From an uncultured Mycoplasmatota bacterium (GTDB lineage Bacteria; Bacillota_I; Bacilli_A; RF39; UBA660): a stretch of 21,722 nucleotides of DNA. Positions 1 through 7,683 of the stretch are shown here, in pieces. The translations under genes and the position numbers were made by a program. Location: contig CAOJKG010000006.1 of assembly GCA_948437815.1 (NCBI GenBank), positions 1-21,722 on the forward strand, read 5' to 3'. The notes below the pieces were generated by a model, which was not told the DNA's origin, made no database searches, and was given only the letters and a program-made list of their open reading frames with translations. Within the stretch, counting starts at the first letter, position 1. Every line of letters starts with the position of its first letter.

Positions 1-301
1 TACCAAGAAAATATAAATTATGATTAGAAAATTCATAATATTTTACTTCTTCATTTGAATCATTTAGCTTAATATCAAAAGTAGTTTTAGCAAGTTCTAA
101 CCGATATGGTAATTGCTCAAAGAATCTTGTCCATGCCTCATTATTTGCAGCATAATATATAACAAAATGTCTAAAATTTAAATTATTATCTAAATTTGAG
201 TTATTTTTATTTAAACCATTTTTATATAATACTAACAAAGAAGATAATGCTAAGATTACTACTAATAATACTAATGTTAATTTAATTTTTTTCTGTTTCA
301 T
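1..301 (-). CDS. Exported or membrane-anchored protein, N-terminal fragment
   Basis: An open frame runs from an ATG at 301 off the left edge of the window, giving about 100 residues. It begins with a lysine-rich tip and one hydrophobic segment (roughly residues 8-26), so it is a signal peptide or N-terminal anchor. An asparagine-rich linker and then a mixed alpha/beta region follow. A TAGGAG ribosome binding site lies 8 nt before the ATG. I do not recognise a family from this fragment. It lies on the same strand as the two exported proteins at 350-2410 and may belong to the same set, but a terminator at 340-363 separates it from the peptidase gene. Confidence 0.6.
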   Translation of the reverse strand, partial: MKQKKIKLTLVLLVVILALSSLLVLYKNGLNKNNSNLDNNLNFRHFVIYYAANNEAWTRFFEQLPYRLELAKTTFDIKLNDSNEEVKYYEFSNHNLYFLG

Positions 302-339
302 GTTAATCGCTCCTATTATTTATTATAGCACATTTTTAT

Positions 340-363
340 AAAAAAGCATTTAAATCTTAAATG
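340..363 (-). terminator. Intrinsic terminator of the caspase-like peptidase gene
   Basis: Read on the minus strand, CATTTAA-GAT-TTAAATG forms a perfect 7-bp hairpin followed at once by CTTTTTT. The stop codon of the peptidase gene lies inside the stem. Confidence 0.7.
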
Positions 364-1591
364 ATTCAGTAAGTACTAAATTTGTATTTGAAATTGGATC
401 ATAAGAGTTCAAATAAACATCAAAATAAAGTACATCTTTTATAGCATCATAATATTTTTGTGATGAATTATAACTAATAGTCGCATTGTTTTCTGAACTA
501 TTTGTATATTTTGATAGAGCTTGCATAACTAAGTCTTTTTCATTAATACTATCAATATTACTTTTGCTTAACTTTGATATATTTTTCATCTCTGTTAATT
601 CTTTATTTTGAAAATTATCTATTATTTCAACATCGTTATTAATATTATTTTTTATAATCGTATAGCCAATATTTGTTTTTACTCCATTAATTTTTAAACT
701 GTATGTATATATTGTTTGTTCGTCATTGGATGTTGTTTCTAAATAATAATCTTCTTCATTAAAATTATTATCAAAATTTTTTCTAATATACTCTACACCA
801 CTAGTATTATTTAATTCTGCACTATTTTTTAAATATACTTTATTCTCAAATTCTGAATTAGTATTTTTGGCACTTTTTAGTGATTTATCACTTCCAAATG
901 TAACAGTGGATTTCATATAAGAATTATTTCTATAATTATAACTATTGGCAATGTTAATTGAAGTTTTTATTGTTTTACCATTTTCTAAAGCATCGAAGAA
1001 ATACCTAGTCCATTCATCTGTATCATTATCATATATATATTCAGCAGACCAACCAATAGTAAACTTTTGACCTTTATTATAACCATATTTAGGCAAGTTA
1101 TTAGTTGAATTAAAAGCTGTGCCACATCCCATATAAATTGCTAAATCTGCTCCAATAAATGTTGGATCTACATAATTATAGTTTTCATGTGTATCATTTT
1201 CTATAATTGAAATACCTGCTCTTTTAGTTCCTGTTCTATATTCTCCCCAATGCATACGATTCGAATCTGCGTGCCCAACAAAAAAGTATACATTATTGTA
1301 GCTTAACGTTGCACTTAAAGATGGGACAAGCATAATCAAATCACCATAATCTGGTTTAAGAAATAAAAATTGATGAATATACCCCATATTATTTAACGAT
1401 TCGCAAGCATATTTAGCTTCTGGCTCTCCATTTACGCTTTCATGAGTCCCTATACAAATGGCAGCTTTTCCTGAAATAATTCTTGGATTAGGCTTATATG
1501 ATGTCTTAACTTCAGCATTAGCCGTCCCTAATCCAATAAAAGCTGATGCTAAAGCTAAAGATATTAATACTTTTTTCATAATTTTCATCAT
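350..1591 (-). CDS. Secreted caspase-like (clan CD) cysteine peptidase
   Basis: The 413-residue product has a clear signal peptide (KKVLISLALASAF...ANA, cleavage near residue 26). The body has the caspase-fold signature: a beta strand ending in the putative catalytic histidine (VYFFVGHADS, His107), then a strand ending in the putative catalytic cysteine (AIYMGCGTAF, Cys156). After these comes the segment usual in this fold (FTIGWSAE, then DEWTRYFFDALENGKTI). About 200 further C-terminal residues look like an added domain of unknown role. Export plus the His/Cys pair suggests a surface or secreted protease, perhaps processing neighbouring exported proteins; substrate and cleavage preference are unknown. 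Start choice is uncertain: an AAGGGA site abuts the first ATG, so the ATG at 1588 or 1579 may be used. The fold call rests on motifs read by eye. Confidence 0.7.
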   Translation of the reverse strand: MMKIMKKVLISLALASAFIGLGTANAEVKTSYKPNPRIISGKAAICIGTHESVNGEPEAKYACESLNNMGYIHQFLFLKPDYGDLIMLVPSLSATLSYNNVYFFVGHADSNRMHWGEYRTGTKRAGISIIENDTHENYNYVDPTFIGADLAIYMGCGTAFNSTNNLPKYGYNKGQKFTIGWSAEYIYDNDTDEWTRYFFDALENGKTIKTSINIANSYNYRNNSYMKSTVTFGSDKSLKSAKNTNSEFENKVYLKNSAELNNTSGVEYIRKNFDNNFNEEDYYLETTSNDEQTIYTYSLKINGVKTNIGYTIIKNNINNDVEIIDNFQNKELTEMKNISKLSKSNIDSINEKDLVMQALSKYTNSSENNATISYNSSQKYYDAIKDVLYFDVYLNSYDPISNTNLVLTESFKI

Positions 1592-1690
1592 TCCCTTCTT
1601 TTAATTAATTAAAAAGTATTTCTGAAATTTTATTTATTTATATCTCACCTTTACCTCTCTTTTTATAATAACATCTGATACTGCTAGCTG

Positions 1691-2410
1691 TTACAAGCTA
1701 ATATTTATACCACCAAATCGGTCATAAATTGATGCAGATGTTCCACTAAATTGAAATACTTGTCCGTAGCCACTTTTAGAGAATGTGTAATTTTTACTAT
1801 CTCCATATGAAATATTGCTTTTTGCATGTTGATAACTTGCATATACAGTGCCACTTTTTTTAACCCTAAAGTTTTGATTAATAACAATATTATTTCCATA
1901 TTTTGGTAATAGCATAGAAACACCAAAGCCATTGTTAGCTCTTTTTATATCTGTTATGTTGCTAGAACTGCCTGTACTTTTTATAACAGTGCTCGGAGTA
2001 TTTTCTAATGTTGTTCCATCTAGATAAGCTCCCATTACATCATAGCTTCTTGTAATTGGATTGTTCTTCCACGTTAAAGTTACAGATATAAAACAATTAG
2101 TAGTACAACTCTTAGAAATCTTGAAAGTTCTATTACTATCTTCAATGGTTGTAGCTCTTGTTGTTGGTTCTTCATAAATTTTAGAATCAACTTCACCACT
2201 CATAATATCAGAATTAATAAATTTCTCATAGTCTGCTTTTGTCATATGTGCTTGACAGCCATTCCAAAACATAAACTCTAAAAAGTCATATTCTTCTTTA
2301 TTAAGAGTTACACCATAATCGTTTTTATAGTATTGTTCTGTTGTTGCTGAAACATCTGGCAATGCCACAATAAAACCTAAACAAAGTATTATTAAAGTTT
2401 TCTTTAACAT
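1691..2410 (-). CDS. Secreted protein of unknown function
   Basis: The product has 239 residues and a signal peptide (KKTLIILCLGFIVALPDVSA). Its mature start is acidic and helical, with the motif YYKNDYGVTLNKEEYDFLEF. The second half is rich in Ser, Thr, Asn and Gly and probably all beta (residues 95-239), ending in GGINISL with no anchor, so it is likely released or held non-covalently. Two cysteines close together (SCTTNC) may form a disulfide. A GGGAG ribosome binding site precedes the ATG. It is the gene just upstream of the caspase-like peptidase on the same strand, 99 bases away. A TTRATT segment between the two halves is a conceivable processing site, but that is only a guess. I do not recognise a named family. 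Confidence 0.7.
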   Translation of the reverse strand: MLKKTLIILCLGFIVALPDVSATTEQYYKNDYGVTLNKEEYDFLEFMFWNGCQAHMTKADYEKFINSDIMSGEVDSKIYEEPTTRATTIEDSNRTFKISKSCTTNCFISVTLTWKNNPITRSYDVMGAYLDGTTLENTPSTVIKSTGSSSNITDIKRANNGFGVSMLLPKYGNNIVINQNFRVKKSGTVYASYQHAKSNISYGDSKNYTFSKSGYGQVFQFSGTSASIYDRFGGINISL

Positions 2411-2448
2411 ATAAATTCTCCCTTTCTTAATATTAATACTATCATAAA

Positions 2449-2491
2449 AGCAAAAAAAGTGTTAGGAACATTTTAGGTCCCAACACTTTTT
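2449..2491 (-). terminator. Strong, probably bidirectional terminator
   Basis: AAAAAAGTGTT and AACACTTTTTT flank a short GC-containing inner stem (GG/CC) around a loop of about 12 nt. It starts two bases after the TAG stop of the membrane-anchored XRE gene, and on the minus strand it is followed by a T run. Confidence 0.85.
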
Positions 2492-2492
2492 T

Positions 2493-3557
2493 CTAATATA
2501 ATTTATTTATTTCATCAAAAAAATAATCCATAATCTCTTTGTAATTTCCACACTCCCCTGTTAAACACTCAATATTATTATCTTGGTTTGTAAATGAACT
2601 AATTACTTCTTTATTACTATATTCATTATAACTTAATAAGTTTAAATCTATATAATAATTCCACTCTTTATTTATTTTTTTATCGTCAATTACTAAATTA
2701 ATCATATTTATATCTTCATCGTAAGTAATATATATTTTATTATTCGAATAAGTATATAAGTCATTTTCTAAAGTTAATTTTTCTTTTATTTTATTTATAT
2801 TTATTTTATCATTTATGTAACCATTATCTGAAATATTATTTTCCTTTTTATTAAATATTTTCTTGTTAGAAAAATCATTAACAAAATCTATTTTGATTGT
2901 ATGCTTATCATCTTCAAATTCAACCTCTACATAAGCATTTTCCATTATACGTTTTAAATCCTCAAAATTAAAGTAAGCATTGTACCCACGATAATCATAT
3001 AACATAATATTTGCTTCATCTGTTGCATAAATTAACTTTTCATTTTTAAATTTATCTTTATAATATAATTTAATTTTTTTAATATCTTTATCCGATGTAA
3101 CTTCACCTAAATAAAAATATATTTTTTCTTTAGTTGTAGTAAATATACCATTAGTTATAGTTACATTATCATCATTATAATTAATTGTATATACATGAAT
3201 TGAATTATAGTTTTCTATAAAATAGTAAATTAAGAATAAAAACGATATTATCAAAATAATTGTAAGACATAACTTAACTATTACTTTCTTTTTGTTTATA
3301 TCTTCATATAGATCTAGTGTTAAATTTTCTGTATCTTTTTTTTCAATTTCTTTTTTGCCTAATATTATCTCTTCAGGTGTTACATCAAAAATTCTACAAA
3401 GTGATTGAATACAGGATTTATCAGGTTTGTTAACTCCTCGCTCCCACTTAGAAATAGCTTCTCTACTGACAGGTATTTTTTCTGCTAGTTCATATTGAGT
3501 TAATTCTTTTTCTTTTCTAAGTTCACATATAAAACTGCCTATTTTCTTATTATCCAT
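2493..3557 (-). CDS. Membrane-anchored XRE-family regulator with extracytoplasmic domain
   Basis: The 354-residue product starts with a canonical Cro/CI helix-turn-helix (residues 6-60; helices around LTQYELAEKIPVSREAISKWERG). A charged linker leads to one strongly hydrophobic segment (about 93-115), and roughly 240 residues, rich in Asn, Lys and Tyr, are predicted outside the cell. This makes it a one-component transmembrane transcription factor that could sense an envelope or surface signal and act on nearby DNA. The outer domain is not one I recognise. It is transcribed away from the double-HTH gene at 3834. The ribosome binding site is GGTG about 9 nt before the ATG, and an extended -10 (TGC-TAAAAT, 3578-3583) lies just upstream. 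Confidence 0.8.
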   Translation of the reverse strand: MDNKKIGSFICELRKEKELTQYELAEKIPVSREAISKWERGVNKPDKSCIQSLCRIFDVTPEEIILGKKEIEKKDTENLTLDLYEDINKKKVIVKLCLTIILIISFLFLIYYFIENYNSIHVYTINYNDDNVTITNGIFTTTKEKIYFYLGEVTSDKDIKKIKLYYKDKFKNEKLIYATDEANIMLYDYRGYNAYFNFEDLKRIMENAYVEVEFEDDKHTIKIDFVNDFSNKKIFNKKENNISDNGYINDKININKIKEKLTLENDLYTYSNNKIYITYDEDINMINLVIDDKKINKEWNYYIDLNLLSYNEYSNKEVISSFTNQDNNIECLTGECGNYKEIMDYFFDEINKLY

Positions 3558-3833
3558 TTTCTCACACCTTTTGAACTATTTTAGCACATATTTAAATAAA
3601 AATATATAAGTCCGATTTAAGTCCTACGATTTCCTTCAATATTATAACAAAATAAAAAAGAGACTATATAGAAAATATTTATTATATATATAAGAATAAA
3701 TAAAAACTACATTGCTCTCTTAAAAATTAATATATTTTTACAGAAAGAATTATTAAATCATAACGAGTGTGATATTTTCTTCTAGATTATTTTTTGTAGT
3801 TATATGTGAAAATAAATAATAAGAGGAGAAAAT
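3558..3833. other. Divergent intergenic region between two HTH genes
   Basis: This 276-base AT-rich spacer separates the minus-strand membrane XRE gene from the plus-strand double-HTH gene. On the minus strand an extended -10 (TGC-TAAAAT) is at 3578-3583. On the plus strand the ribosome binding site AGGAG lies just before 3834, but I cannot pick a convincing -35/-10 pair for that gene. Short A+T palindromes are abundant and I do not assign them. Confidence 0.4.
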
Positions 3834-4286
3834 ATGCACAGACTTGAAGATGTTAGATTATTGAATAATTATAGTAGATTCCAAATTGTTGAACTTTTAG
3901 GCGTTTCAAAAAGAGCTTATATCAACTGGGAAAACAATTCTGAGATTATACCAATTAGGAGATTGATGCAATTATCTAATATTTATAGAATTAATATAGA
4001 TTATTTAATGTGTTTAACAAATATTAAACTAACTAAAAATATAAAAAGTGATATAGATATAGAGAACATATCTTTTAGAGTTCGTGAAATTAGAACTGAA
4101 TTAAATCTTACTATTAGAGAATTAGCAGAAATACTTTCTATCGACAATGCAACTTGATCTAAGTATGAGAATGCTATTAATTTGATTCAAACTACTTTTC
4201 TTGTAGAAACTTGTAAAATGAGCGCCATATCTATTGATTATGTTTTAGACCATTCTAAAGTTAAATATTTAAATGATTTGAAATAG
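3834..4286 (+). pseudogene. Double HTH (XRE) regulator interrupted by an in-frame TGA
   Basis: The frame opens after a strong AGGAG site and encodes two tandem XRE domains. The first is about residues 5-60 (FQIVELLGVSKRAYINWENN). The second starts near residue 80 (RVREIRTELNLTIRELAEIL). The codon at 4155-4157 is TGA; beyond it the same frame continues with SKYENAINLIQ and ends at TAG 4284-4286, giving 150 codons in all. The TGA sits just before the conserved SKYEN segment, where XRE domains very often have Trp or Ile, so it is either a one-base nonsense change (TGG to TGA) or a recoded tryptophan. Other genes here use TGG for Trp, so a recent pseudogene or a shortened 107-aa protein is more likely. 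It is divergent from the membrane XRE gene. Confidence 0.65.
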
Positions 4287-4287
4287 T

Positions 4288-4313
4288 AAAAAAAGAACAC
4301 TTTTGATGTTCCT
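4288..4313 (-). terminator. Terminator of tRNA-Gly, shared with the convergent HTH gene
   Basis: On the minus strand GGAACA and TGTTC enclose a 7-nt loop and are followed by seven T. It lies 13 bases past the tRNA 3' end and one base after the stop of the convergent plus-strand gene. Confidence 0.8.
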
Positions 4314-4325
4314 TTAATTTCTTAA

Positions 4326-4399
4326 TGGAGCAGGTGATGGGAATCGAACCCACGTTATCAGCTTGGAAGGCTGAAGCTCTACCATTAAACTACACCTGC
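4326..4399 (-). tRNA. tRNA-Gly (anticodon UCC), CCA encoded
   Basis: The minus strand reads GCAGGTG at the 5' acceptor end, pairing with CACCTGC, then discriminator T and an encoded CCA. The D-loop (AGTTTAATGGTAGAGC), the T-arm GGGTTCGATTCCC and the anticodon arm CAGCCTTCCAAGCTG are all recognisable; the loop centres on TCC, which reads Gly GGA/GGG codons. Length is 74 nt including CCA. It has its own promoter at 4419-4446 and terminator at 4288-4313. Confidence 0.97.
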
Positions 4400-4404
4400 A
4401 TTCC

Positions 4405-4438
4405 TTTAGATAATATAAATTATATCATATTATCTAAA
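4405..4438. repeat. Perfect 12-bp inverted repeat spanning the tRNA promoter
   Basis: TTTAGATAATAT (4405-4416) and ATATTATCTAAA (4427-4438) are exact inverted copies 10 nt apart. The -10 box of the tRNA-Gly promoter sits in the spacer. No T run follows, so it is not a standard terminator. It could be an operator, a transcript-end hairpin of the surface protein gene, or chance in AT-rich DNA. Confidence 0.6.
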
Positions 4439-4446
4439 TTTTTCAA
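4419..4446 (-). promoter_or_regulatory. Promoter of tRNA-Gly
   Basis: On the minus strand TTGAAA (4446-4441) and TATAAT (4424-4419) are 16 nt apart, and a TG dinucleotide precedes the -10. It overlaps the extreme end of the surface protein gene. Confidence 0.75.
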
Positions 4447-5154
4447 CTATATTTTATAAATTTTTTGATTTTTCTTAGAATAAATAACTATTCCTATTAA
4501 AGATATTATGCCTACTGGTAAAATTATATAACCATAATCAACACCTGTTCCTGGATTAGTAACTTCATGAGTGGAACAATCTTTTAGCATTTCATCATAA
4601 GAAACTGATTGACCTTTAGAATTGAAATAATATTTGTTATTTACAACTGTACAAATATATTTCTCACATTCTTCATAATATTTTTCTTCACTTACAACAT
4701 TACCATTTTTACCATAATATGTATCGTCAACAATTGCACATACTTTAGTGTCTGGTGTTGGTTCTTTTTCTTTCTCTGCTAATTCTGCTATAAAGCTAGC
4801 TTCACATTCTTTATCACTTAAATCGCCTGTAAAAACAAAATCTGCAACACTAAATGAACCATTATGAGCACTTGTAGACTTGAACTCTAAATTACTACTT
4901 AATCCATTTAAGCTTTTCCAATCACTGCTTGTTTTGATACTTTCTAATTTAACATTTTTAAGTAATAAACTTCCTTTAACATGATTTATTTCCATATCTG
5001 AATTAATTAATAAATGACATGTCATATAAAATGTTCCATCATTTAATGGTTGTTTTGAATCACAATAATAATTAAAACGATATGAATCAGCTTTAGCTAC
5101 GTTTGGTATTAATAAAATTGTTAATAATATTAAAATACTTAATACTTTTTTCAT
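4447..5154 (-). CDS. Cell-wall-anchored surface protein with NPGTG sorting signal
   Basis: The 235-residue product has a signal peptide (KKVLSILILLTILLIPNVAKA). Its N-terminal domain (about 23-130) is beta-rich and vaguely like the cohesin/adhesin folds of surface proteins. Two cysteine-framed repeats follow: C-x-IVDDTYYGKNGNVVSEEKYYEEC and the related CTVVNNKYYFNSKGQSVSYD...C. The C-terminus has NPGTG, a hydrophobic stretch and a basic tail (KKNQK), which matches an LPXTG-like sorting signal of the NPxTG type. A sortase would therefore attach it to the wall; none is encoded in this window. The start is fixed by a full AGGAGG site 8 nt upstream, and a near-consensus promoter lies just before it. 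Ligand and role are unknown. Confidence 0.8.
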   Translation of the reverse strand: MKKVLSILILLTILLIPNVAKADSYRFNYYCDSKQPLNDGTFYMTCHLLINSDMEINHVKGSLLLKNVKLESIKTSSDWKSLNGLSSNLEFKSTSAHNGSFSVADFVFTGDLSDKECEASFIAELAEKEKEPTPDTKVCAIVDDTYYGKNGNVVSEEKYYEECEKYICTVVNNKYYFNSKGQSVSYDEMLKDCSTHEVTNPGTGVDYGYIILPVGIISLIGIVIYSKKNQKIYKI

Positions 5155-5184
5155 ATAAATAACCTCCTGATTTATTGGTTATTT

Positions 5185-5213
5185 ATAATAAATGTTTTAG
5201 ATAGTTTTGTCAA
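5185..5213 (-). promoter_or_regulatory. Strong sigma-A promoter of the surface protein gene
   Basis: On the minus strand a consensus TTGACA (5213-5208) lies 17 nt before TATTAT (5190-5185). The predicted start of transcription is about 5178, some 24 nt before the ATG. Confidence 0.85.
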
Positions 5214-5220
5214 GCTTTTA

Positions 5221-6165
5221 TTAACCTTTATACTCTCCTCCATTAATATGAATAACTTGTCCTGTTATATAAGATGAATCTTCACTTGCTAAAAATACAA
5301 ATAATGGAGCTATTTCATATGTTTCTCCCCCTCTTTTCATGGGAGAATCAGCGCCTAAAGTTGGTATTTTAGCAGATTCCCAACATGATGGTTGGAGTGG
5401 TGTCCAAAAAAAGCCTGGTGCAATAGCATTTACTCTAATATTTTTATCTGCTAAATTTGTAGCTAAACTTCTTGTAAAGCCAACTATTGCGCCTTTACTT
5501 GTAACATAATCAATTAATTCTGGTTCACCATAAAATGTAGTAATAGAAGAAACATTTATAATGGATGCTCCACTATGCATATATTTTAATGCCTCTTTTG
5601 TTAAATAAAACATCCCATACACATTGGTTTTTAAGGTTTTATCAAATTGTTCTTCTGTGATATCTAATAAACTTTTTTGTTGATATTGAACACCAGCATT
5701 ATTTACTAAAATATCTATTTTACCAAATTCATTTAATGTCTCTCTAACTATCGTTTTACTAAAATTTTCATCTTTAATATCACCACATAATAATAAACAT
5801 TTACCTCCTATTTTTTCAATATAATACTTTGTTTCTAAAGCATCTCTATGTTCATTATAATATGGTATTACTACACTCGCCCCTTCTTTAGCAAAAAGAA
5901 TTGATACTGCTCTTCCGATTCCAGAATCTCCTCCAGTTATTATAGCTACTTTATCTTTTAGTTTTTCACTAGCTTTATATTCAGGATTATAAAATATGGG
6001 TCTTGGATCCATTAAATATTCCATACCAGGTTGTTCTTTTTGTTCTTGAGGGGGATATTTAACTTTATATTTTTTACATTTATAACCCATACCATCTTTA
6101 TCAATATATTTAAGCCCATAATCATCTTTTTCTTTTTTGTCTTCATAAAAAAAATCATATTTCAT
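5221..6165 (-). CDS. SDR-family oxidoreductase (general stress YdaD/YhxC-like)
   Basis: This 314-residue classical short-chain dehydrogenase carries the long N-terminal extension (PPQEQKEQPGMEYLMDPRPIFY) typical of the YdaD/YhxC/YhxD group annotated as general stress proteins in bacilli. The Rossmann cofactor motif is TGGDSGIG, followed by NNAG, the active-site YVTSK (Tyr-x3-Lys), NAIAPG and the C-terminal GQVIHINGGE. The enzyme should be a cytoplasmic NAD(P)-dependent alcohol or aldehyde oxidoreductase; its substrate cannot be told from sequence. The ATG at 6165 is preferred because GGAG lies 8 nt upstream; an in-frame GTG three codons earlier lacks such spacing. It lies between the Qng1-like gene and the surface protein gene on the same strand. 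Confidence 0.92.
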   Translation of the reverse strand: MKYDFFYEDKKEKDDYGLKYIDKDGMGYKCKKYKVKYPPQEQKEQPGMEYLMDPRPIFYNPEYKASEKLKDKVAIITGGDSGIGRAVSILFAKEGASVVIPYYNEHRDALETKYYIEKIGGKCLLLCGDIKDENFSKTIVRETLNEFGKIDILVNNAGVQYQQKSLLDITEEQFDKTLKTNVYGMFYLTKEALKYMHSGASIINVSSITTFYGEPELIDYVTSKGAIVGFTRSLATNLADKNIRVNAIAPGFFWTPLQPSCWESAKIPTLGADSPMKRGGETYEIAPLFVFLASEDSSYITGQVIHINGGEYKG

Positions 6166-6225
6166 TTTTAGCACTCCATTTCTAGTGTATTTTATGAAAG
6201 ATGATTTTTTTAGTGATTTAGCCTA

Positions 6226-7164
6226 TTAATAAGTTGTTGTTTTGGTTAAATGATATGGTAGCATATTTTTTATTTTACCACTTGATACCCATAAAAAGTC
6301 ATTTATGGCCATTCCACTTAAGCCAGTTTTTTTAATCATATAATTTATTACAACTATGGCTGATGCTCTTATTTCAATTTCATATGGTGAATTAAATGGT
6401 ATCTCAATTTTATTATCAACTATATCACTTAATTCTTTAGAATATTCAGTTATACCAAATGCTCTTATTATTTGAGGTATTTTATAATCTGTACATCCTG
6501 GTAAATGAGAATAATCAAATTTGTTACCTTCTAAAATGTTTCTCGCATGCATTATATCTGATACTACTAAACAACCTAATTTATAAAAATATACCTTTTT
6601 ATCATTATACGTTCTTTCATCTTTAAATGATGGAAAGTTATTTATTATTATTCCAAATAATTCATTATCATCGTATATATCTTTAATATAATTATAAAAA
6701 CTTCCTTGCATTTTAGTGTTAATAACTTTAGCTATATTATGTAGTATTTCATATCGCTCTTTTAATAAAGGTATTTCTGTGTTACTCGTAAATATTTTCT
6801 TAAATTCTTCATATGTTAAGTCTTCTAGTTTTTTAAAATCTGTAAATATATCAATATTTTTAATGATTAAATACATTAACGCTCTACTACCATCAATAGT
6901 TCCTTCTTCATTTTTAATAGACCATTTCGGATTACCCCAAAAACAAAAATCTATCGCTTGAAATACTAATAAAAAATGGATTATTGTTTCAGTATCACAG
7001 TCCATAAAATTATATATGTTAGATGTTCCCCACATTTTAGCTTCTATTTTGTTGTTCTTAATAAATTCTTCTAATTTGTCATAATTTATTTTTATATGTT
7101 TAGCTTTATTCATAACTTCTATACTGCTTTTTGTTATAAGTTCTAATATATTTTCTGTATTCAT
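6226..7164 (-). CDS. Queuosine salvage protein, DUF2419 family (queuosine 5'-phosphate N-glycosylase, Qng1-like)
   Basis: The 312-residue protein matches the DUF2419/Qng1 family by its conserved blocks: FCFWGNPKW near residue 95, DGSRAL near 110, then LPGCTDYKIPQIIRAFG near 225, EIEIRASAIV and a late DFLW. Family members hydrolyse queuosine 5'-monophosphate and release queuine base, letting a cell reuse the modified base for tRNA wobble position 34. The family is best known from eukaryotes and scattered bacteria, so horizontal acquisition is possible. A gut bacterium could use it to scavenge queuosine from RNA breakdown; the partner tRNA-guanine transglycosylase and base importer are not in this window. 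An AGGAG site and an extended -10 (TGA-TATAGT, 7184-7189) precede it. Spacing to the SDR gene is 60 bases, so the two may be cotranscribed. Confidence 0.85.
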   Translation of the reverse strand: MNTENILELITKSSIEVMNKAKHIKINYDKLEEFIKNNKIEAKMWGTSNIYNFMDCDTETIIHFLLVFQAIDFCFWGNPKWSIKNEEGTIDGSRALMYLIIKNIDIFTDFKKLEDLTYEEFKKIFTSNTEIPLLKERYEILHNIAKVINTKMQGSFYNYIKDIYDDNELFGIIINNFPSFKDERTYNDKKVYFYKLGCLVVSDIMHARNILEGNKFDYSHLPGCTDYKIPQIIRAFGITEYSKELSDIVDNKIEIPFNSPYEIEIRASAIVVINYMIKKTGLSGMAINDFLWVSSGKIKNMLPYHLTKTTTY

Positions 7165-7255
7165 TTTACTACTCCTTTATAATACTATATCATAAAAATA
7201 TTTTTATTAATATATTTCTTGCTAATAAATAATCGGTTTTTAATTATTATATTTT

Positions 7256-7284
7256 TTGTAAATTTTAAAAATGCATGATATAAT
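7256..7284 (+). promoter_or_regulatory. Promoter of the zinc-ribbon membrane protein gene
   Basis: TTGTAA (7256-7261) and TATAAT (7279-7284) are 17 nt apart, with a TG one base before the -10. Confidence 0.8.
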
Positions 7285-7305
7285 ATTGGTATTGAGGTGT
7301 TAGAA

Positions 7306-7629
7306 ATGGTTAAAGTTTTATTTATATTTGTTCCTGTATTTATAGCTTGTGTTTTTATTCTTGTTGTAGCTCAATTAATTAGTCCTAAATTTAGAGGTAA
7401 AATGATGAGTAGACAGATTAAAGCTGCTAAATATATGATGGATGAATCAAAAGATGATATTAGAAATATTTCTACAAATATGGCTGATGCTACTAAAGAT
7501 GGTATTGAAATTACTACTCGTGCTATAAAAGATGGTCTTACAAAAGATGAACGTGTATATTGTAAACATTGTGGTAGTCTAATCGATAAAGACTCAAAAT
7601 TTTGTAAAAATTGTGGTGGTGAACAGTAA
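7306..7629 (+). CDS. Small membrane protein with C-terminal zinc ribbon
   Basis: The 107-residue protein has one N-terminal transmembrane segment (about 2-24, VKVLFIFVPVFIACVFILVVA). An amphipathic, charged middle follows, then a C-terminal double CxxC zinc ribbon (YCKHCGSLIDKDSKFCKNCGG). It is probably anchored with the ribbon in the cytoplasm. The function is unknown; such proteins are common in Firmicutes and the ribbon may bind protein or nucleic acid. The ATG at 7306 is chosen because GAGG lies about 8 nt upstream; an earlier GTG in the same frame overlaps that site. It is divergent from the Qng1-like gene. Confidence 0.8.
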   Translation: MVKVLFIFVPVFIACVFILVVAQLISPKFRGKMMSRQIKAAKYMMDESKDDIRNISTNMADATKDGIEITTRAIKDGLTKDERVYCKHCGSLIDKDSKFCKNCGGEQ

Positions 7630-7683
7630 CATTTTTTATCATGTATTACTATAATATAAAATAATTTGTTTAAAATTTCAGTA

